From: Auanema rhodensis
Taxonomy: Eukaryota > Nematoda > Chromadorea > Rhabditida > Rhabditidae
DNA length: 64,000 nucleotides
Direction of reading: 5' to 3'
NCBI GenBank assembly: GCA_964057225.1
Contig: CAXKVF010000099.1
Coordinates: forward strand, 25,648-89,647
Shown: positions 40,657-55,474 of the stretch, one piece after another
How the letters are laid out: the number at the start of each line of letters is the position of its first letter
Numbering within the stretch: the first letter of the stretch is position 1
Notes under the pieces: generated by a model
Databases searched by the model: none
What the model was told of the DNA's origin: nothing
Seen by the model: the letters and a program-made list of their open reading frames with translations, nothing else
Translations under genes and position numbers: made by a program

Positions 40657-43600
40657 TGGTTACCATGAACCAATATCAATAAAAATTTGTTTTTAGACTA
40701 ATATAGACATGGGGAATCTAATTTTGAAAACCGCATCTCTTTATCTTTCACGTGAAGCGAGTTACATACCAAGTGCACATCACGTGTACATTTAATTAGC
40801 ATAAATTAAAGTTCACGTAAATTTCAAAGTCATGGTTACCATGAAGCAATATCAATAAAAATTTGTTTTTAGACTAATATGGACATGGGGAATCTAATTT
40901 TGAAAACCACATCTCTTTATCTTTCACGTGAAGCGAGTTACATACCAAGTGCACATCACGTGTACATTTAATTAGCGTGTACATTTAATTAGCATAAATT
41001 AAAGTTCACGTAAATTTCAAAGTCATGGTTACCATGAACCAATATCAATAAAAATTTGTTTTTAGACTAATATGGACATGGGGAATCTAATTTTGAAAAC
41101 CGCATCTCTTTATCTTTCACGTGAAGCGAGTTACATACCAAGTGCACATCACGTGTACATTTAATTAGCATAAATTAAAGTTCACGTAAATTTCAAAGTC
41201 ATGGTTACCATGAACCAATATCAATAAAAATTTGTTTTTAGACTAATATGGACATGGGGAATCTAATTTTGAAAACCGCATCTCTTTATCTTTCACGTGA
41301 AGCGAGTTACATACCAAGTGCACATCACGTGTACATTTAATTAGCATAAATTAAAGTTCACGTAAACTTCAAAGTCATGGTTACCATGAAGCAATATCAA
41401 TAAAAATTTGTTTTTAGACTAATATGGACATGGGGAATCTAATTTTGAAAACCGCATCTCTTTATCTTTCACGTGAAGCGAGTTACATACCAAGTGCACA
41501 TCACGTGTACATTTAATTAGCATAAATTAAAGTTCACGTAAATTTCAAAGTCATGGTTACCAAGAACCAATATCAATAAAAATTTGTTTTTAGACTAATA
41601 TGGACATGGGGAATCTAATTTTGAAAACCGCATCTCTTTATCTTTCACGTGAAGCGAGTTACATACCAAGTGCACATCACGTGTACATTTAATTAGCATA
41701 AATTAAAGTTCACGTAAATTTCAAAGTCTTGGTTACCATGCACCAATATCAATAAAAATTTGTTTTTAGACTAATATGGACATGGGGAATCTAATTTTGA
41801 AAACCGCATCTCTTTATCTTTCACGTGAAGCGAGTTACATACCAAGTGCACATCACGTGTACATTTAATTAGCATAAATTAAAGTTCACGTAAATTTCAA
41901 AGTCATGGTTACCATGAACCAATATCAATAAAAATTTGTTTTTAGACTAATATGGACATGGGGAATCTAATTTTGAAAACCGCATCTCTTTATCTTTCAC
42001 GTGAAGCGAGTTACATACCAAGTGCACATCACGTGTACATTTAATTAGCATAAATTAAAGTTCACGTAAATTTCAAAGTCATGGTTACCATGAAGCAATA
42101 TCAATAAAAATTTGTTTTTAGACTAATATGGACATGGGGAATCTAATTTTGAAAACCGCATCTCTTTATCTTTCACGTGAAGCGAGTTACATACCAAGTG
42201 CACATCACGTGTACATTTAATTAGCATAAATTAAAGTTCACGTAAATTTCAAAGTCATGGTTACCATGAACCAATATCAATAAAAATTCGTTTTTAGACT
42301 AATATGGACATGGGGAATCTAATTTTGAAAACCGCATCTCTTTATCTTTCACGTGAAGCGAGTTACATACCAAGTGCACATCACGTGTACATTTAATTAG
42401 CATAAATTAAAGTTCACGTAAATTTCAAAGTCATGGTTACCATGAAGCAATATCAATAAAAATTTGTTTTTAGACTAATATGACCATGGGGAATCTATTT
42501 TTGAAAACAGCATCTCTTTATCTTTCACGTGAAGCGAGTTACATACCAAGTGCACATCACGTGTACATTTAATTAGCATAAATTAAAGTTCACGTAAATT
42601 TCAAAGTCATGGTTACCATGAACCAATATCAATAAAAATTTGTTTTTAGACTAATATGGACATGGGGAATCTAATTTTGAAAACCGCATCTCTTGATCTT
42701 TCACGTGAAGCGAGTTACATACCAAGTGCACATCACGTGTACATTTAATTAGCATAAATTAAAGTTCACGTAAATTTCAAAGTCATGGTTACCATGAACC
42801 AATATCAATAAAAATTTGTTTTTAGACTAATATGGACATGGGGAATCTAATTTTGAAAACCGCATTTCTTTATCTTTCACGTGAAGCGAGTTACATACCA
42901 AGTGCACATCACGTGTACATTTAATTAGCATAAATTAAAGTTCACGTAAATTTCAAAGTCATGGTTACCATGAAGCAATATCAATAAAAATTTGTTTTTA
43001 GACTAATATGGACATGGGGAATCTAATTTTGAAAACCGCATCTCTTTATCTTTCACGTGAAGCGAGTTACATACCAAGTGCACATCACGTGTACATTTAA
43101 TTAGCATAAATTAAAGTTCACGTAAATTTCAAAGTCATGGTTTCCATGAACCAATATCAATAAAAATTCGTTTTTAGACTAATATGGACATGGGGAATCT
43201 AATTTTGAAAACCGCATCTCTTTATCTTTCACGTGAAGCGAGTTACATACCAAGTGCACATCACGTGTACATTTAATTAGCATAAATTAAAGTTCACGTA
43301 AATTTCAAAGTCATGGTTACCATGAAGCAATATCAATAAAAATTTGTTTTTAGACTAATATGACCATGGGGAATCTAATTTTGAAAACCGCATCTCTTTA
43401 TCTTTCACGTGAAGCGAGTTACATACCAAGTGCACATCACGTGTACATTTAATTAGCATAAATTAAAGTTCACGTAAATTTCAAAGTCATGGTTACCATG
43501 AACCAATATCAATAAAAATTTGTTTTTACACTAATATGGACATGGGTAATCTAATTTTGAAAACCGCATCTCTTGATCTTTCACGTGAAGCGAGTTACAT

Positions 43601-44017
43601 ACCAAGTGCACATCACGTGTACATTTAATTAGCATAAATTAAAGTTCACGTAAATTTCAAAGTCATGGTTACCATGAACCAATATCAATAAAAATTTGTT
43701 TTTACACTAATATGGACATGGGGAATCTAATTTTGAAAACCGCATCTCTTTATCTTTCACGTGAAGCGAGTTACATACCAAGTGCACATCACGTGTACAT
43801 TTAATTAGCATAAATTAAAGTTCACGTAAATTTCAAAGTCATGGTTACCATGAACCAATATCAATAAAAATTTGTTTTTAGACTAATATGGACATGGGGA
43901 ATTTAATTTTGAAAACCGCATCTCTTTATCTTTCACGTGAAGCGAGTTACATACCAAGTGCACATCACGTGTACATTTAATTAGCATAAATTAAAGTTCA
44001 CGTAAATTTCAAAGTCA
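40305..44017. repeat. 21-monomer segment with 17-bp insertion, copy 1
   Basis: This segment of 3,713 bp (21 x 176 + 17) starts at the TTAACAT/TTGAAG monomer at 40305. It includes ATATAGAC (40657), the insertion-bearing monomer (40833), GTCTTGG (41729), AAATTCG (42258, 43138), ATGACCATGG (42434, 43314), CTTGATC (42610, 43490) and TTTTTACAC (43490, 43666). Inside it, the AAATTCG/ATGACC/CTTGATC series occurs twice at an 880-bp offset, a nested 5-monomer duplication. Confidence 0.75.
40960..40993. repeat. 17-bp tandem duplication inside one monomer (first)
   Basis: GTGTACATTTAATTAGC occurs twice in direct succession (40960-40976 and 40977-40993), making the monomer at 40833 193 bp long instead of 176. 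The repeated unit starts within box 2 and covers the left arm of the AT-rich inverted repeat, so the left arm is present twice. It is the first change in monomer length in the window. Confidence 0.95.
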
Positions 44018-46322
44018 TGGTTACCATGAACCAATATCAATAAAAATTTGTTTTTAGACTAATATGGACATGGGGAATCTAATTTTGAAAACCGCATCTC
44101 TTTATCTTTCACGTGAAGCGAGTTACATACCAAGTGCACATCACGTGTACATTTAATTAACATAAATTGAAGTTCACGTAAATTTCAAAGTCATGGTTAC
44201 CATGCACCAATATCAATAAAAATTTGTTTTTAGACTAATATGGACATGGGGAATCTAATTTTGAAAACCGCATCTCTTTATCTTTCACGTGAAGCGAGTT
44301 ACATACCAAGTGCACATCACGTGTACATTTAATTAGCATAAATTAAAGTTCACGTAAATTTCAAAGTCATGGTTACCATGAACCAATATCAATAAAAATT
44401 TGTTTTTAGACTAATATAGACATGGGGAATCTAATTTTGAAAACCGCATCTCTTTATCTTTCACGTGAAGCGAGTTACATACCAAGTGCACATCACGTGT
44501 ACATTTAATTAGCATAAATTAAAGTTCACGTAAATTTCAAAGTCATGGTTACCATGAAGCAATATCAATAAAAATTTGTTTTTAGACTAATATGGACATG
44601 GGGAATCTAATTTTGAAAACCGCATCTCTTTATCTTTCACGTGAAGCGAGTTACATACCAAGTGCACATCACGTGTACATTTAATTAGCGTGTACATTTA
44701 ATTAGCATAAATTAAAGTTCACGTAAATTTCAAAGTCATGGTTACCATGAACCAATATCAATAAAAATTTGTTTTTAGACTAATATGGACATGGGGAATC
44801 TAATTTTGAAAACCGCATCTCTTTATCTTTCACGTGAAGCGAGTTACATACCAAGTGCACATCACGTGTACATTTAATTAGCATAAATTAAAGTTCACGT
44901 AAATTTCAAAGTCATGGTTACCATGAACCAATATCAATAAAAATTTGTTTTTAGACTAATATCGACATGGGGAATCTAATTTTGAAAACCGCATCTCTTT
45001 ATCTTTCACGTGAAGCGAGTTACATACCAAGTGCACATCACGTGTACATTTAATTAGCATAAATTAAAGTTCACGTAAATTTCAAAGTCTTGGTTACCAT
45101 GCACCAATATCAATAAAAATTTGTTTTTAGACTAATATGGACATGGGGAATCTAATTTTGAAAACCGCATCTCTTTATCTTTCACGTGAAGCGAGTTACA
45201 TACCAAGTGCACATCACGTGTACATTTAATTAGCATAAATTAAAGTTCACGTAAATTTCAAAGTCATGGTTACCATGAACCAATATCAATAAAAATTTGT
45301 TTTTAGACTAATATGGACATGGGGAATCTAATTTTGAAAACCGCATCTCTTGATCTTTCACGTGAAGCGAGTTACATACCAAGTGCACATCACGTGTACA
45401 TTTAATTAGCATAAATTAAAGTTCACGTAAATTTCAAAGTCATGGTTACCATGAAGCAATATCAATAAAAATTTGTTTTTAGACTAATATGGACATGGGG
45501 AATCTAATTTTGAAAACCGCATCTCTTTATCTTTCACGTGAAGCGAGTTACATACCAAGTGCACATCACGTGTACATTTAATTAGCATAAATTAAAGTTC
45601 ACGTAAATTTCAAAGTCATGGTTTCCATGAACCAATATCAATAAAAATTCGTTTTTAGACTAATATGGACATGGGGAATCTAATTTTGAAAACCGCATCT
45701 CTTTATCTTTCACGTGAAGCGAGTTACATACCAAGTGCACATCACGTGTACATTTAATTAGCATAAATTAAAGTTCACGTAAATTTCAAAGTCATGGTTA
45801 CCATGAAGCAATATCAATAAAAATTTGTTTTTAGACTAATATGACCATGGGGAATCTAATTTTGAAAACCGCATCTCTTTATCTTTCACGTGAAGCGAGT
45901 TACATACCAAGTGCACATCACGTGTACATTTAATTAGCATAAATTAAAGTTCACGTAAATTTCAAAGTCATGGTTACCATGAACCAATATCAATAAAAAT
46001 TTGTTTTTACACTAATATGGACATGGGGAATCTAATTTTGAAAACCGCATCTCTTGATCTTTCACGTGAAGCGAGTTACATACCAAGTGCACATCACGTG
46101 TACATTTAATTAGCATAAATTAAAGTTCACGTAAATTTCAAAGTCATGGTTACCATGAACCAATATCAATAAAAATTTGTTTTTACACTAATATGGACAT
46201 GGGGAATCTAATTTTGAAAACCGCATCTCTTTATCTTTCACGTGAAGCGAGTTACATACCAAGTGCACATCACGTGTACTTTTAATTAGCATAAATTAAA
46301 GTTCACGTAAATTTCAAAGTCA
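44018..46322. repeat. 21-monomer segment, contracted copy 2
   Basis: It restarts with TTAACAT/TTGAAG (44018), ATATAGAC (44370) and the insertion-bearing monomer (44546), all 3,713 bp after their counterparts. Later landmarks (GTCTTGG at 45090, TTTCCATG/AAATTCG at 45619, ATGACC at 45795, TTTTTACAC at 45971 and 46147) follow at shorter offsets. Thirteen monomers therefore stand for twenty. About seven monomers appear to have been lost after duplication, in at least two steps; the exact breakpoints cannot be fixed because neighbouring monomers are so alike. Confidence 0.65.
44673..44706. repeat. 17-bp tandem duplication inside one monomer (second)
   Basis: This is the same 17-bp direct duplication as at 40960, exactly 3,713 bp later, in the monomer starting at 44546. 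Identical breakpoints and matching neighbours on the left (TTAACAT, gcacc, ATATAGAC) show that it was copied with the larger segment rather than formed twice. One difference is visible in the host monomer: AACCACATC at about 40907 versus AACCGCATC here. Confidence 0.95.
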
Positions 46323-49300
46323 TGGTTACCATGAAGCAATATCAATAAAAATTTGTTTTTAGACTAATATGGACATGGGGAATCTAATTTTGAAAACCGC
46401 ATCTCTTTATCTTTCACGTGAAGCGAGTTACATACCAAGTGCACATCACGTGTACATTTAATTAGCATAAATTAAAGTTCACGTAAATTTCAAAGTCATG
46501 GTTACCATGCACCAATATCAATAAAAATTTGTTTTTAGACTAATATGGACATGGGGAATCTAATTTTGAAAACCGCATCTCTTTATCTTTCACGTGAAGC
46601 GAGTTACATACCAAGTGCACATCACGTGTACATTTAATTAGCATAAATTAAAGTTCACGTAAATTTCAAAGTCATGGTTACCATGCACCAATATCAATAA
46701 AAATTTGTTTTTAGACTAATATGGACATGGGGAATCTAATTTTGAAAACCGCATCTCTTTATCTTTCACGTGAAGCGAGTTACATACCAAGTGCACATCA
46801 CGTGTACATTTAATTAGCATAAATTAAAGTTCACGTAAATTTCAAAGTCATGGTTACCATGCACCAATATCAATAAAAATTTGTTTTTAGACTAATATGG
46901 ACATGGGGAATCTAATTTTGAAAACCGCATCTCTTTATCTTTCACGTGAAGCGAGTTACATACCAAGTGCACATCACGTGTACATTTAATTAGCATAAAT
47001 TAAAGTTCACGTAAATTTCAAAGTCATGGTTACCATGAACCAATATCAATAAAAATTTGTTTTTAGACTAATATGGACATGGGGAATCTAATTTTGAAAA
47101 CCGCATCTCTTTATCTTTCACGTGAAGCGAGTTACATACCAAGTGCACATCACGTGTACATTTAATTAGCATAAATTAAAGTTCACGTAAATTTCAAAGT
47201 CATGGTTACCATGAAGCAATATCAATAAAAATTTGTTTTTAGACTAATATGGACATGGGGAATTTAATTTTGAAAACCGCATCTCTTTATCTTTCACGTG
47301 AAGCGAGTTACATACCAAGTGCACATCACGTGTACATTTAATTAGCATAAATTAAAGTTCACGTAAATGTCAAAGTCATGGTTACCATGAAGCAATATCA
47401 ATAAAAATTTGTTTTTAGACTAATATGGACATGGGGAATCTAATTTTGAAAACCGAATCTCTTTATATTTCACGTGAAGCGAGTTACATACCAAGTGCAC
47501 AGCACGTGTACATTTAATTAGCATAAATTAAAGTTCACGTAAATTTCAAAGTCATGGTTACCATGAAGCAATATCGATAAAAATTTGTTTTTAGACTAAT
47601 ATGGACATGGGGAATCTAATTTTGAAAACCGCATCTCTTTATCTTTCACGTGAAGCGAGTTAAATACCAAGTGCACATCACGTGTACATTTAATTAGCAT
47701 AAATTAAAGTTCACGTAAATTTCAAAGTCATGGTTACCATGAAGCAATATCAATAAAAATTTGTTTTTAGACTAATTTGGACATGGGGAATCTAATTTTG
47801 AAAACCGCATCTCTTTATCTTTCACGTGAAGCGAGTTACATACCAAGTGCACATCACGTGTACATTTAATTAGCATAAATTAAAGTTCACGTAAATTTCA
47901 AAGTCATGGTTACCATGAACCAATATCAATAAAAATTTGTTTTTAGACTAATATGGACATGGGGAATCTAATTTTGAAAACCGCATTTCTTTATCTTTCA
48001 CGTGAAGCGAGTTACATACCAAGTGCACATCACGTGTACATTTAATTAGCATAAATTAAAGTTCACGTAAATTTCAAAGTCATGGTTACCATGCACCAAT
48101 ATCAATAAAAATTTGTTTTTAGACTAATATGGACATGGGGAATCTAATTTTGAAAACCGCATCTCTTTATCTTTCACGTGAAGCGAGTTACATACCAAGT
48201 GCACATCACGTGTACATTTAATTAGCATAAATTAAAGTTCACGTAAACTTCAAAGTCATGGTTACCATGAAGCAATATCAATAAAAATTTGTTTTTAGAC
48301 TAATATGGACATGGGGAATCTAATTTTGAAAACCGCATCTCTTTATCTTTCACGTGAAGCGAGTTACATACCAAGTGCACATCACGTGTACATTTAATTA
48401 GCATAAATTAAAGTTCACGTAAATTTCAAAGTCATGGTTACCATGAACCAATATCAATAAAAATTTGTTTTTAGACTAATATGGACATGGGGAATCTAAT
48501 TTTGAAAACCGCATCTCTTTATCTTTCACGTGAAGCGAGTTACATACCAAGTGCACATCACGTGTACATTTAATTAGCATAAATTAAAGTTCACGTAAAT
48601 TTCAAAGTCATGGTTACCATGATGCAATATCAATAAAAATTTGTTTTTAGACTAATATGGACATGGGGAATCTAATTTTGAAAACCGCATCTCTTTATCT
48701 TTCACGTGAAGCGAGTTACATACCAAGTGCACATCACGTGTACATTTGATTAGCATAAATTAAAGTTCACGTAAATTTCAAAGTCATGGTTACCATGAAC
48801 CAATATCAATAAAAATTTGTTTTTAGACTAATATGGACATGGGGAATCTAATTTTGAAAACCGCATCTCTTTATCTTTCACGTGAAGCGAGTTACATACC
48901 AAGTGCACATCACGTGTACATTTAATTAGCATAAATTAAAGTTCACGTAAATTTCAAAGTCATGGTTACCATGAACCAATATCAATAAAAATTTGTTTTT
49001 AGACTAATATGGACATGGGGAATCTAATTTTGAAAACCGCATCTCTTTATCTTTCACGTGAAGCGAGTTACATACCAAGTGCACATCACGTGTACATTTA
49101 ATTAGCATAAATTAAAGTTCACGTAAATTTCAAAGTCATGGTTACCATGAAGCAATATCAATAAAAATTTGTTTTTAGACTAATATGGACATGGGGAATC
49201 TAATTTTGAAAACCGCATCTCTTTATCTTTCACGTGAAGCGAGTTACATACCAAGTGCACATCACGTGTACATTTAATTAGCATAAATTAAAGTTCACGT

Positions 49301-49666
49301 AAATTTCAAAGTCATGGTTACCATGAACCAATATCAATAAAAATTTGTTTTTAGACTAATATGGACATGGGGAATCTAATTTTGAAAACCGCATCTCTTC
49401 ATCTTTCACGTGAAGCGAGTTACATACAAAGTGCACATCACGTGTACATTTAATTAGCATAAATTAAAGTTCACGTAAACTTCAAAGTCATGGTTACCAT
49501 GAAGCAATATCAATAAAAATTTGTTTTTAGACTAATATGGACATGGGGAATCTAATTTTGAAAACCGCATCTCTTCATCTTTCACGTGAAGCGAGTTACA
49601 TACCAAGTGCACATCACGTGTACATTTAATTAGCATAAATTAAAGTTCACGTAAACTTCAAAGTCA
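46323..49666. repeat. Run of individually diverged monomers
   Basis: Nineteen monomers show many single-copy changes and little higher-order repetition: AAATGTCA (47203), CCGAATCT with TATATTTC and CAGCACG (47379), ATCGATAA with TTAAATACC (47555), AATTTGG (47731), GATGC with TTTGATTAG (48611). Three plain gcacc monomers in a row (46499-47026) form the longest run of that class noticed. Private changes in singletons suggest this stretch escaped recent duplication. Confidence 0.6.
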
Positions 49667-52482
49667 TGGTTACCATGAAGCAATATCAATAAAAATTTGT
49701 TTTTAGACTAATATGGACATGGGGAATCTAATTTTGAAAACCGCATCTCTTTATTTTTCACGTGAAGCGAGTTACATACCAAGTGCACATCACGTGTACA
49801 TTTAATTAACATAAATTGAAGTTCACGTAAATTTCAAAGTCATGGTTACCATGCACCAATAGCAATAAAAATTTGTTTTTAGACTAATATGGACATGGGG
49901 AATCTAATTTTGAAAACCGCATCTCTTTATCTTTCACGTGAAGCGAGTTACATACCAAGTGCACATCACGTGTACATTTAATTAGCATAAATTAAAGTTC
50001 ACGTAAATTTCAAAGTCATGGTTACCATGAACCAATATCAATAAAAATTTGTTTTTAGACTAATATGGACATGGGGAATCTAATTTTGAAAACCGCATCT
50101 CTTTATCTTTCACGTGAAGCGAGTTACATACCAAGTGCACATCACGTGTACATTTAATTAGCATAAATTAAAGTTCACGTAAATTTCAAAGTCATGGTTA
50201 CCATGAACCAATATCAATAAAAATTTGTTTTTAGACTAATATGGACATGGGGAATCTAATTTTGAAAACCGCATCTCTTTATCTTTCACGTGAAGCGAGT
50301 TACATACCAAGTGCACATCACGTGTACATTTAATTAGCATAAATTAAAGTTCACGTAAATTTCAAAGTCATGGTTACCATGAAGCAATATCAATAAAAAT
50401 TTGTTTTTAGACTAATATGGACATGGGGAATCTAATTTTGAAAACCGCATCTCTTTATCTTTCACGTGAAGCGAGTTACATACCAAGTGCACATCACGTG
50501 TACATTTAATTAGCATAAATTAAAGTTCACGTAAATTTCAAAGTCATGGTTACCATGAAGCAATATCAATAAAAATTTGTTTTTAGACTAATATGGACAT
50601 GGGGAATCTAATTTTGAAAACCGCATCTCTTTATCTTTCACGTGAAGCGAGTTACATACCAAGTGCACATCACGTGTACATTTAATTAGCATAAATTAAA
50701 GTTCACGTAAATTTCAAAGTCATGGTTACCATGCACCAATATCAATAAAAATTTGTTTTTAGACTAATATGGACATGGGGAATCTAATTTTGAAAACCGC
50801 ATCTCTTTATCTTTCACGTGAAGCGAGTTACATACCAAGTGCACATCACGTGTACATTTAATTAGCATAAATTAAAGTTCACGTAAATTTCAAAGTCATG
50901 GTTACCATGAACCAATATCAATAAAAATTTGTTTTTAGACTAATATGGACATGGGGAATCTAATTTTGAAAACCGCATCTCTTTATCTTCCACGTGAAGC
51001 GAGTTACATACCAAGTGCACATCACGTGTACATTTAATTAGCATAAATTAAAGTTCACGTAAACTTCAAAGTCATGGTTACCATGAAGCAATATCAATAA
51101 AAATTTGTTTTTAGACTAATATGGACATGGGGAATCTAATTTTGAAAACCGCATCTCTTTATTTTTCACGTGAAGCGAGTTACATACCAAGTGCACATCA
51201 CGTGTACATTTAATTAACATAAATTGAAGTTCACGTAAATTTCAAAGTCATGGTTACCATGCACCAATATCAATAAAAATTTGTTTTTAGACTAATATGG
51301 ACATGGGGAATCTAATTTTGAAAACCGCATCTCTTTATCTTTCACGTGAAGCGAGTTACATACCAAGTGCACATCACGTGTACATTTAATTAGCATAAAT
51401 TAAAGTTCACGTAAATTTCAAAGTCATGGTTACCATGAACCAATATCAATAAAAATTTGTTTTTAGACTAATATGGACATGGGGAATCTAATTTTGAAAA
51501 CCGCATCTCTTTATCTTTCACGTGAAGCGAGTTACATACCAAGTGCACATCACGTGTACATTTAATTAGCATAAATTAAAGTTCACGTAAATTTCAAAGT
51601 CATGGTTACCATGAACCAATATCAATAAAAATTTGTTTTTAGACTAATATGGACATGGGGAATCTAATTTTGAAAACCGCATCTCTTTATCTTTCACGTG
51701 AAGCGAGTTACATACCAAGTGCACATCACGTGTACATTTAATTAGCATAAATTAAAGTTCACGTAAATTTCAAAGTCATGGTTACCATGAAGCAATATCA
51801 ATAAAAATTTGTTTTTAGACTAATATGGACATGGGGAATCTAATTTTGAAAACCGCATCTCTTTATCTTTCACGTGAAGCGAGTTACATACCAAGTGCAC
51901 ATCACGTGTACATTTAATTAGCATAAATTAAAGTTCACGTAAATTTCAAAGTCATGGTTACCATGAAGCAATATCAATAAAAATTTGTTTTTAGACTAAT
52001 ATGGACATGGGGAATCTAATTTTGAAAACCGCATCTCTTTATCTTTCACGTGAAGCGAGTTACATACCAAGTGCACATCACGTGTACATTTAATTAGCAT
52101 AAATTAAAGTTCACGTAAATTTCAAAGTCATGGTTACCATGCACCAATATCAATAAAAATTTGTTTTTAGACTAATATGGACATGGGGAATCTAATTTTG
52201 AAAACCGAATCTCTTTATCTTTCACGTGAAGCGAGTTACATACCAAGTGCACATCACGTGTACATTTAATTAGCATAAATTAAAGTTCACGTAAATTTCA
52301 AAGTCATGGTTACCATGAACCAATATCAATAAAAATTTGTTTTTAGACTAATATGGACATGGGGAATCTAATTTTGAAAACCGCATCTCTTTATCTTCCA
52401 CGTGAAGCGAGTTACATACCAAGTGCACATCACGTGTACATTTAATTAGCATAAATTAAAGTTCACGTAAATTTCAAAGTCA
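49667..52482. repeat. 8-monomer (1,408 bp) offset block
   Basis: The order TTAACAT (49667, 51075), gcacc, gaacc, gaacc, gaagc, gaagc, gcacc, TTCCACG (50899, 52307) repeats at an eight-monomer offset. The second gcacc copy before TTCCACG gains CCGAATC (52131), and the first block has a private ATAGCAAT at 49843. Confidence 0.7.
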
Positions 52483-55474
52483 TGGTTACCATGAACCAAT
52501 ATCAATAAAAATTTGTTTTTAGACTAATATGGACATGGGGAATCTAATTTTGAAAACCGCATCTCTTTATCTTTCACGTGAAGCGAGTTACATACCAAGT
52601 GCACATCACGTGTACATTTAATTAGCATAAATTAAAGTTCACGTAAATTTCAAAGTCATGGTTACCATGAAGCAATATCAATAAAAATTTGTTTTTAGAC
52701 TAATATGGACATGGGGAATCTAATTTTGAAAACCGCATCTCTTTATCTTTCACGTGAAGCGAGTTACATACCAAGTGCACATCACGTGTACATTTAATTA
52801 GCATAAATTAAAGTTCACGTAAATTTCAAAGTCATGGTTACCATGAACCAATATCAATAAAAATTTGTTTTTAGACTAATATGGACATGGGGAATCTAAT
52901 TTTGAAAACCGCATCTCTTTATCTTTCACGTGAAGCGAGTTACATACCAAGTGCACATCACGTGTACATTTAATTAGCATAAATTAAAGTTCACGTAAAA
53001 TTCAAAGTCATGGTTACCATGCACCAATATCAATAAAAATTTGTTTTTAGACTAATATGGACATGGGGAATCTAATTTTGAAAACCGCATCTCTTTATCT
53101 TTCACGTGAAGCGAGTTACATACCAAGTGCACATCACGTGTACATTTAATTAGCATAAATTAAAGTTCACGTAAATTTCAAAGTCATGGTTACCATGAAC
53201 CAATATCAATAAAAACTTGTTTTTAGACTAATATGGACATGGGGAATCTAATTTTGAAAACCGCATCTCTTTATCTTTCACGTGAAGCGAGTTACATACC
53301 AAGTGCACATCACGTGTACATTTAATTAGCATAAATTAAAGTTCACGTAAATTTCAAAGTCATGGTTACCATGAACCAATATCAATAAAAATTTGTTTTT
53401 AGACTAATATGGACATGGGGAATCTAATTTTGAAAACCGCATCTCTTTATCTTTCACGTGAAGCGAGTTACATACCAAGTGCACATCACGTGTACATTTA
53501 ATTAGCATAAATTAAAGTTCACGTAAATTTCAAAGTCATGGTTACCATGAACCAATATCAATAAAAATTTGTTTTTAGACTAATATGGACATGGGGAATC
53601 TAATTTTGAAAACCGCATCTCTTTATCTTTCACGTGAAGCGAGTTACATACCAAGTGCACATCACGTGTACATTTAATTAGCATAAATTAAAGTTCACGT
53701 AAACTTCAAAGTCATGGTTACCATGAAGCAATATCAATAAAAATTTGTTTTTAGACTAATATGGACATGGGGAATCTAATTTTGAAAACCGCATCTCTTT
53801 ATCTTTCACGTGAAGCGAGTTACATACCAAGTGCACATCACGTGTACATTTAATTAGCATAAATTAAAGTTCACGTAAATTTCAAAGTCATGGTTACCAT
53901 GAACCAATATCACGAAAAATTTGTTTTTAGACTAATATGGACATGGGGAATCTAATTTTGAGAACCGCATCTCTTTATCTTTCACGTGAAGCGAGTTACA
54001 TACCAAGTGCACATCACGTGTACATTTAATTAGCATAAATTAAAGTTCACGTAAATTTCAAAGTCATGGTTACCATGCACCAATATCAATAAAAATTTGT
54101 TTTTAGACTAATATGGACATGGGGAATCTAATTTTGAAAACCGCATCTCTTTATCTTTCACGTGAAGCGAGTTACATACCAAGTGCACATCACGTGTACA
54201 TTTAATTAGCATAAATTAAAGTTCACGTAAATTTCAAAGTCATGGTTACCATGAACCAATATCAATAAAAATTTGTTTTTAGACTAATATGGACATGGGG
54301 AATCTAATTTTGAAAACCGCATCTCTTTATCTTTCACGTGAAGCGAGCTACATACCAAGTGCACATCACGTGTACATTTAATTAGCATAAATTAAAGTTC
54401 ACGTAAATTTCAAAGTCATGGTTACCATGAAGCAATATCAATAAAAATTTGTTTTTAGACTAATATGGACATGGGGAATCTAATTTTGAAAACCGCATCT
54501 CTTTATCTTTCACGTGAAGCGAGTTACATACCAAGTGCACATCACGTGTACATTTAATTAGCATAAATTAAAGTTCACGTAAATTTCAAAGTCATGGTTA
54601 CCATGAACCAATATCAATAAAAATTTGTTTTTAGACTAATATGGACATGGGGAATCTAATTTTGGAAACCGCATCTCTTTATCTTTCACGTGAAGCGAGT
54701 TACATACCAAGTGCACATCACGTGTACATTTAATTAGCATAAATTAAAGTTCACGTAAATTTCAAAGTCATGGTTACCATGGAGCAATATCAATAAAAAT
54801 TTGTTTTTAGACTAATATGACCATCGGGAATCTAATTTTGAAAACCGCATCTCTTTATCTTTCACGTGAAGCGAGTTACATACCAAGTGCACATCACGTG
54901 TACATTTAATTAGCATAAATTAAAGTTCACGTAAATTTCAAAGTCATGGTTACCATGAACCAATATCAATAAAAATTTGTTTTTAGACTAATATGGACAT
55001 GGGGAATCTAATTTTGAAAACCGCATCTCTTTATCTTTCACGTGAAGCGAGTTACATACCAAGTGCACATCACGTGTACATTTAATTAGCATAAATTAAA
55101 GTTCACGTAAATTTCAAAGTCATGGTTACCATGAACCAATATCAATAAAAATTTGTTTTTAGACTAATATGGACATGGGGAATCTAATTTTGAAAACCGC
55201 ATCTCTTTATCTTTCACGTGAAGCGAGTTACATACCAAGTGCACATCACGTGTACATTTAATTAGCATAAATTAAAGTTCACGTAAATTTCAAAGTCATG
55301 GTTACCATGAACCAATATCAATAAAAATTTGTTTTTAGACTAATATGGACATGGGGAATCTAATTTTGAAAACCGCATCTCTTTATCTTTCACGTGAAGC
55401 GAGTTACATACCAAGTGCACATCACGTGTACATTTAATTAGCATAAATTAAAGTTCACGTAAATTTCAAAGTCA
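51427..55474. repeat. 23-monomer tandem duplication, copy 1
   Basis: This 4,048-bp segment has ordered landmarks: CCGAATC (52131), TTCCACG (52307), GTAAAATTC (52835), AAAACTTG (53187), AAACTTC (53539), ATCACGAAA with GAGAACC (53891), GAGCTAC (54243), TTTTGGAAACC (54595), and GGAGC with ATGACCATCGGG (54771), then three plain gaacc monomers. All monomers are exactly 176 bp long. Confidence 0.85.
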
